Source of the DNA: Aquirhabdus sp.
GTDB lineage: Bacteria; Pseudomonadota; Gammaproteobacteria; Pseudomonadales; Moraxellaceae
Assembly: GCA_030151145.1 (NCBI GenBank)
Contig: JASLEL010000325.1
Location: 1-5,534 of the forward strand
Reading direction: 5' to 3'
Length of the DNA stretch: 5,534 nucleotides
Shown: positions 5,241 through 5,534 of the stretch, in pieces
How the letters are laid out: every line of letters begins with the position of its first letter
Position numbering within the stretch: the first letter of the stretch is position 1
Made by a program: the position numbers and the translations under genes
The notes under the pieces: model-generated
What the model was told of the DNA's origin: nothing
Databases searched by the model: none
Seen by the model: only the letters and a program-made list of their open reading frames with translations

Positions 5241-5534
5241 TCAGGCGGGCCAGTCCGGCACCACACCTGTCGCCATCTTACGGGTGTTTTGGTTGTAGAT
5301 CAGCACGGTATCGGCGGAGATCATGCTGGAGTCCGCCACCGTGAGGCCAAATTCGCCCACCAGCGTGCCATCACCATGAATCGTATTGGACGGCGTTAAC
5401 AGCGCGTATCCATAAGGAATCTGGAAGGCCGTAAAGCAGTAAAGATCCTCTTGCAGATGCTTACCGATCACGATATAGCCGCCGCATTTATCGGACAGCG
5501 GGATATGGATGTGCGGGAAAGCGTGGGTTTCAAG
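5241..5534 (-). CDS. Unrecognised protein with cupin-like features (N-terminus outside window)
   Basis: The frame is open from the window edge to the TGA at 5243-5241, giving the last 97 residues. The GTG at 5471 is internal, since good coding sequence continues before it (LETHAFPHIHIPLS). Visible features are THAFPHIHIPLS with clustered His at 4, 8 and 10, GGYIVIG (18-24), and IPYGYALLTPSNTIHGDGTLVGEF (39-62), which pairs a P-x-G turn with a later HGDG. This loosely recalls the two metal-binding motifs of cupins (HxH, then PxG...H), but the spacing is not canonical and no Glu ligand is evident. Function is unknown. The remainder (TADTVLIYNQ-like strand, short polar tail) fits a beta-rich fold. 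It is upstream of and codirectional with the seven-cysteine protein gene. Confidence 0.7.
   Translation of the reverse strand, partial: LETHAFPHIHIPLSDKCGGYIVIGKHLQEDLYCFTAFQIPYGYALLTPSNTIHGDGTLVGEFGLTVADSSMISADTVLIYNQNTRKMATGVVPDWPA

Noticed and set aside
5232..5244. CTGAT-N3-ATCAG small inverted repeat overlapping the stop of the partial gene at the right edge
   Set aside because: The stem is short and on the minus strand is followed by A rather than T, so it does not look like a terminator.

Overview
The window looks like a piece of a proteobacterial chromosome, most likely gamma- or betaproteobacterial. The reasons are moderate GC content, Sec and lipoprotein signals of Gram-negative type, and a near-consensus E. 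coli-style CRP half-site pair. The species cannot be named from sequence alone. I see no mobile element, tRNA, rRNA, CRISPR array or phage gene.

Layout: (1) Bases 1-1731 (+) are the 3' part of a long gene. It encodes tandem 68-residue Gly/Asn/Asp/Thr-rich repeats, then a metalloprotease-like domain with an HEITEILGR motif, then a Ser/Thr-rich tail. Its reading frame is open at base 1, so the start lies upstream. (2) Bases 1776-1811 form a near-perfect hairpin flanked by A and T runs. It sits between converging genes and can terminate both. (3) On the minus strand, read from right to left, come a secreted phosphoesterase (4263-2761), a probable Ala/Thr-rich lipoprotein (about 2687-2211) and a small secreted Sel1-repeat protein (2170-1826). 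The three are codirectional with short gaps and could form one transcription unit ending at the bidirectional terminator. (4) About 460 bp upstream of the phosphoesterase hold no convincing gene. This stretch contains a CRP-like site, an 18-bp AT-rich palindrome, another inverted repeat, and the terminator of the next unit. (5) Bases 5106-4726 (-) encode an unrecognised 126-residue, seven-cysteine protein ending before a strong terminator (4626-4691). (6) Bases 5534-5241 (-) are the C-terminal part of an unrecognised protein with weak cupin-like features, cut off by the window edge.

The common theme of regions 1-3 is export: a large repeat protein with a protease-like domain, a phosphoesterase with an N-terminal accessory domain, a lipoprotein, and a Sel1 protein with an acidic mature N-terminus. 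Any joint function, such as nutrient scavenging or surface interaction, is inference only. The 4726-5534 pair appears to be a separate unit.
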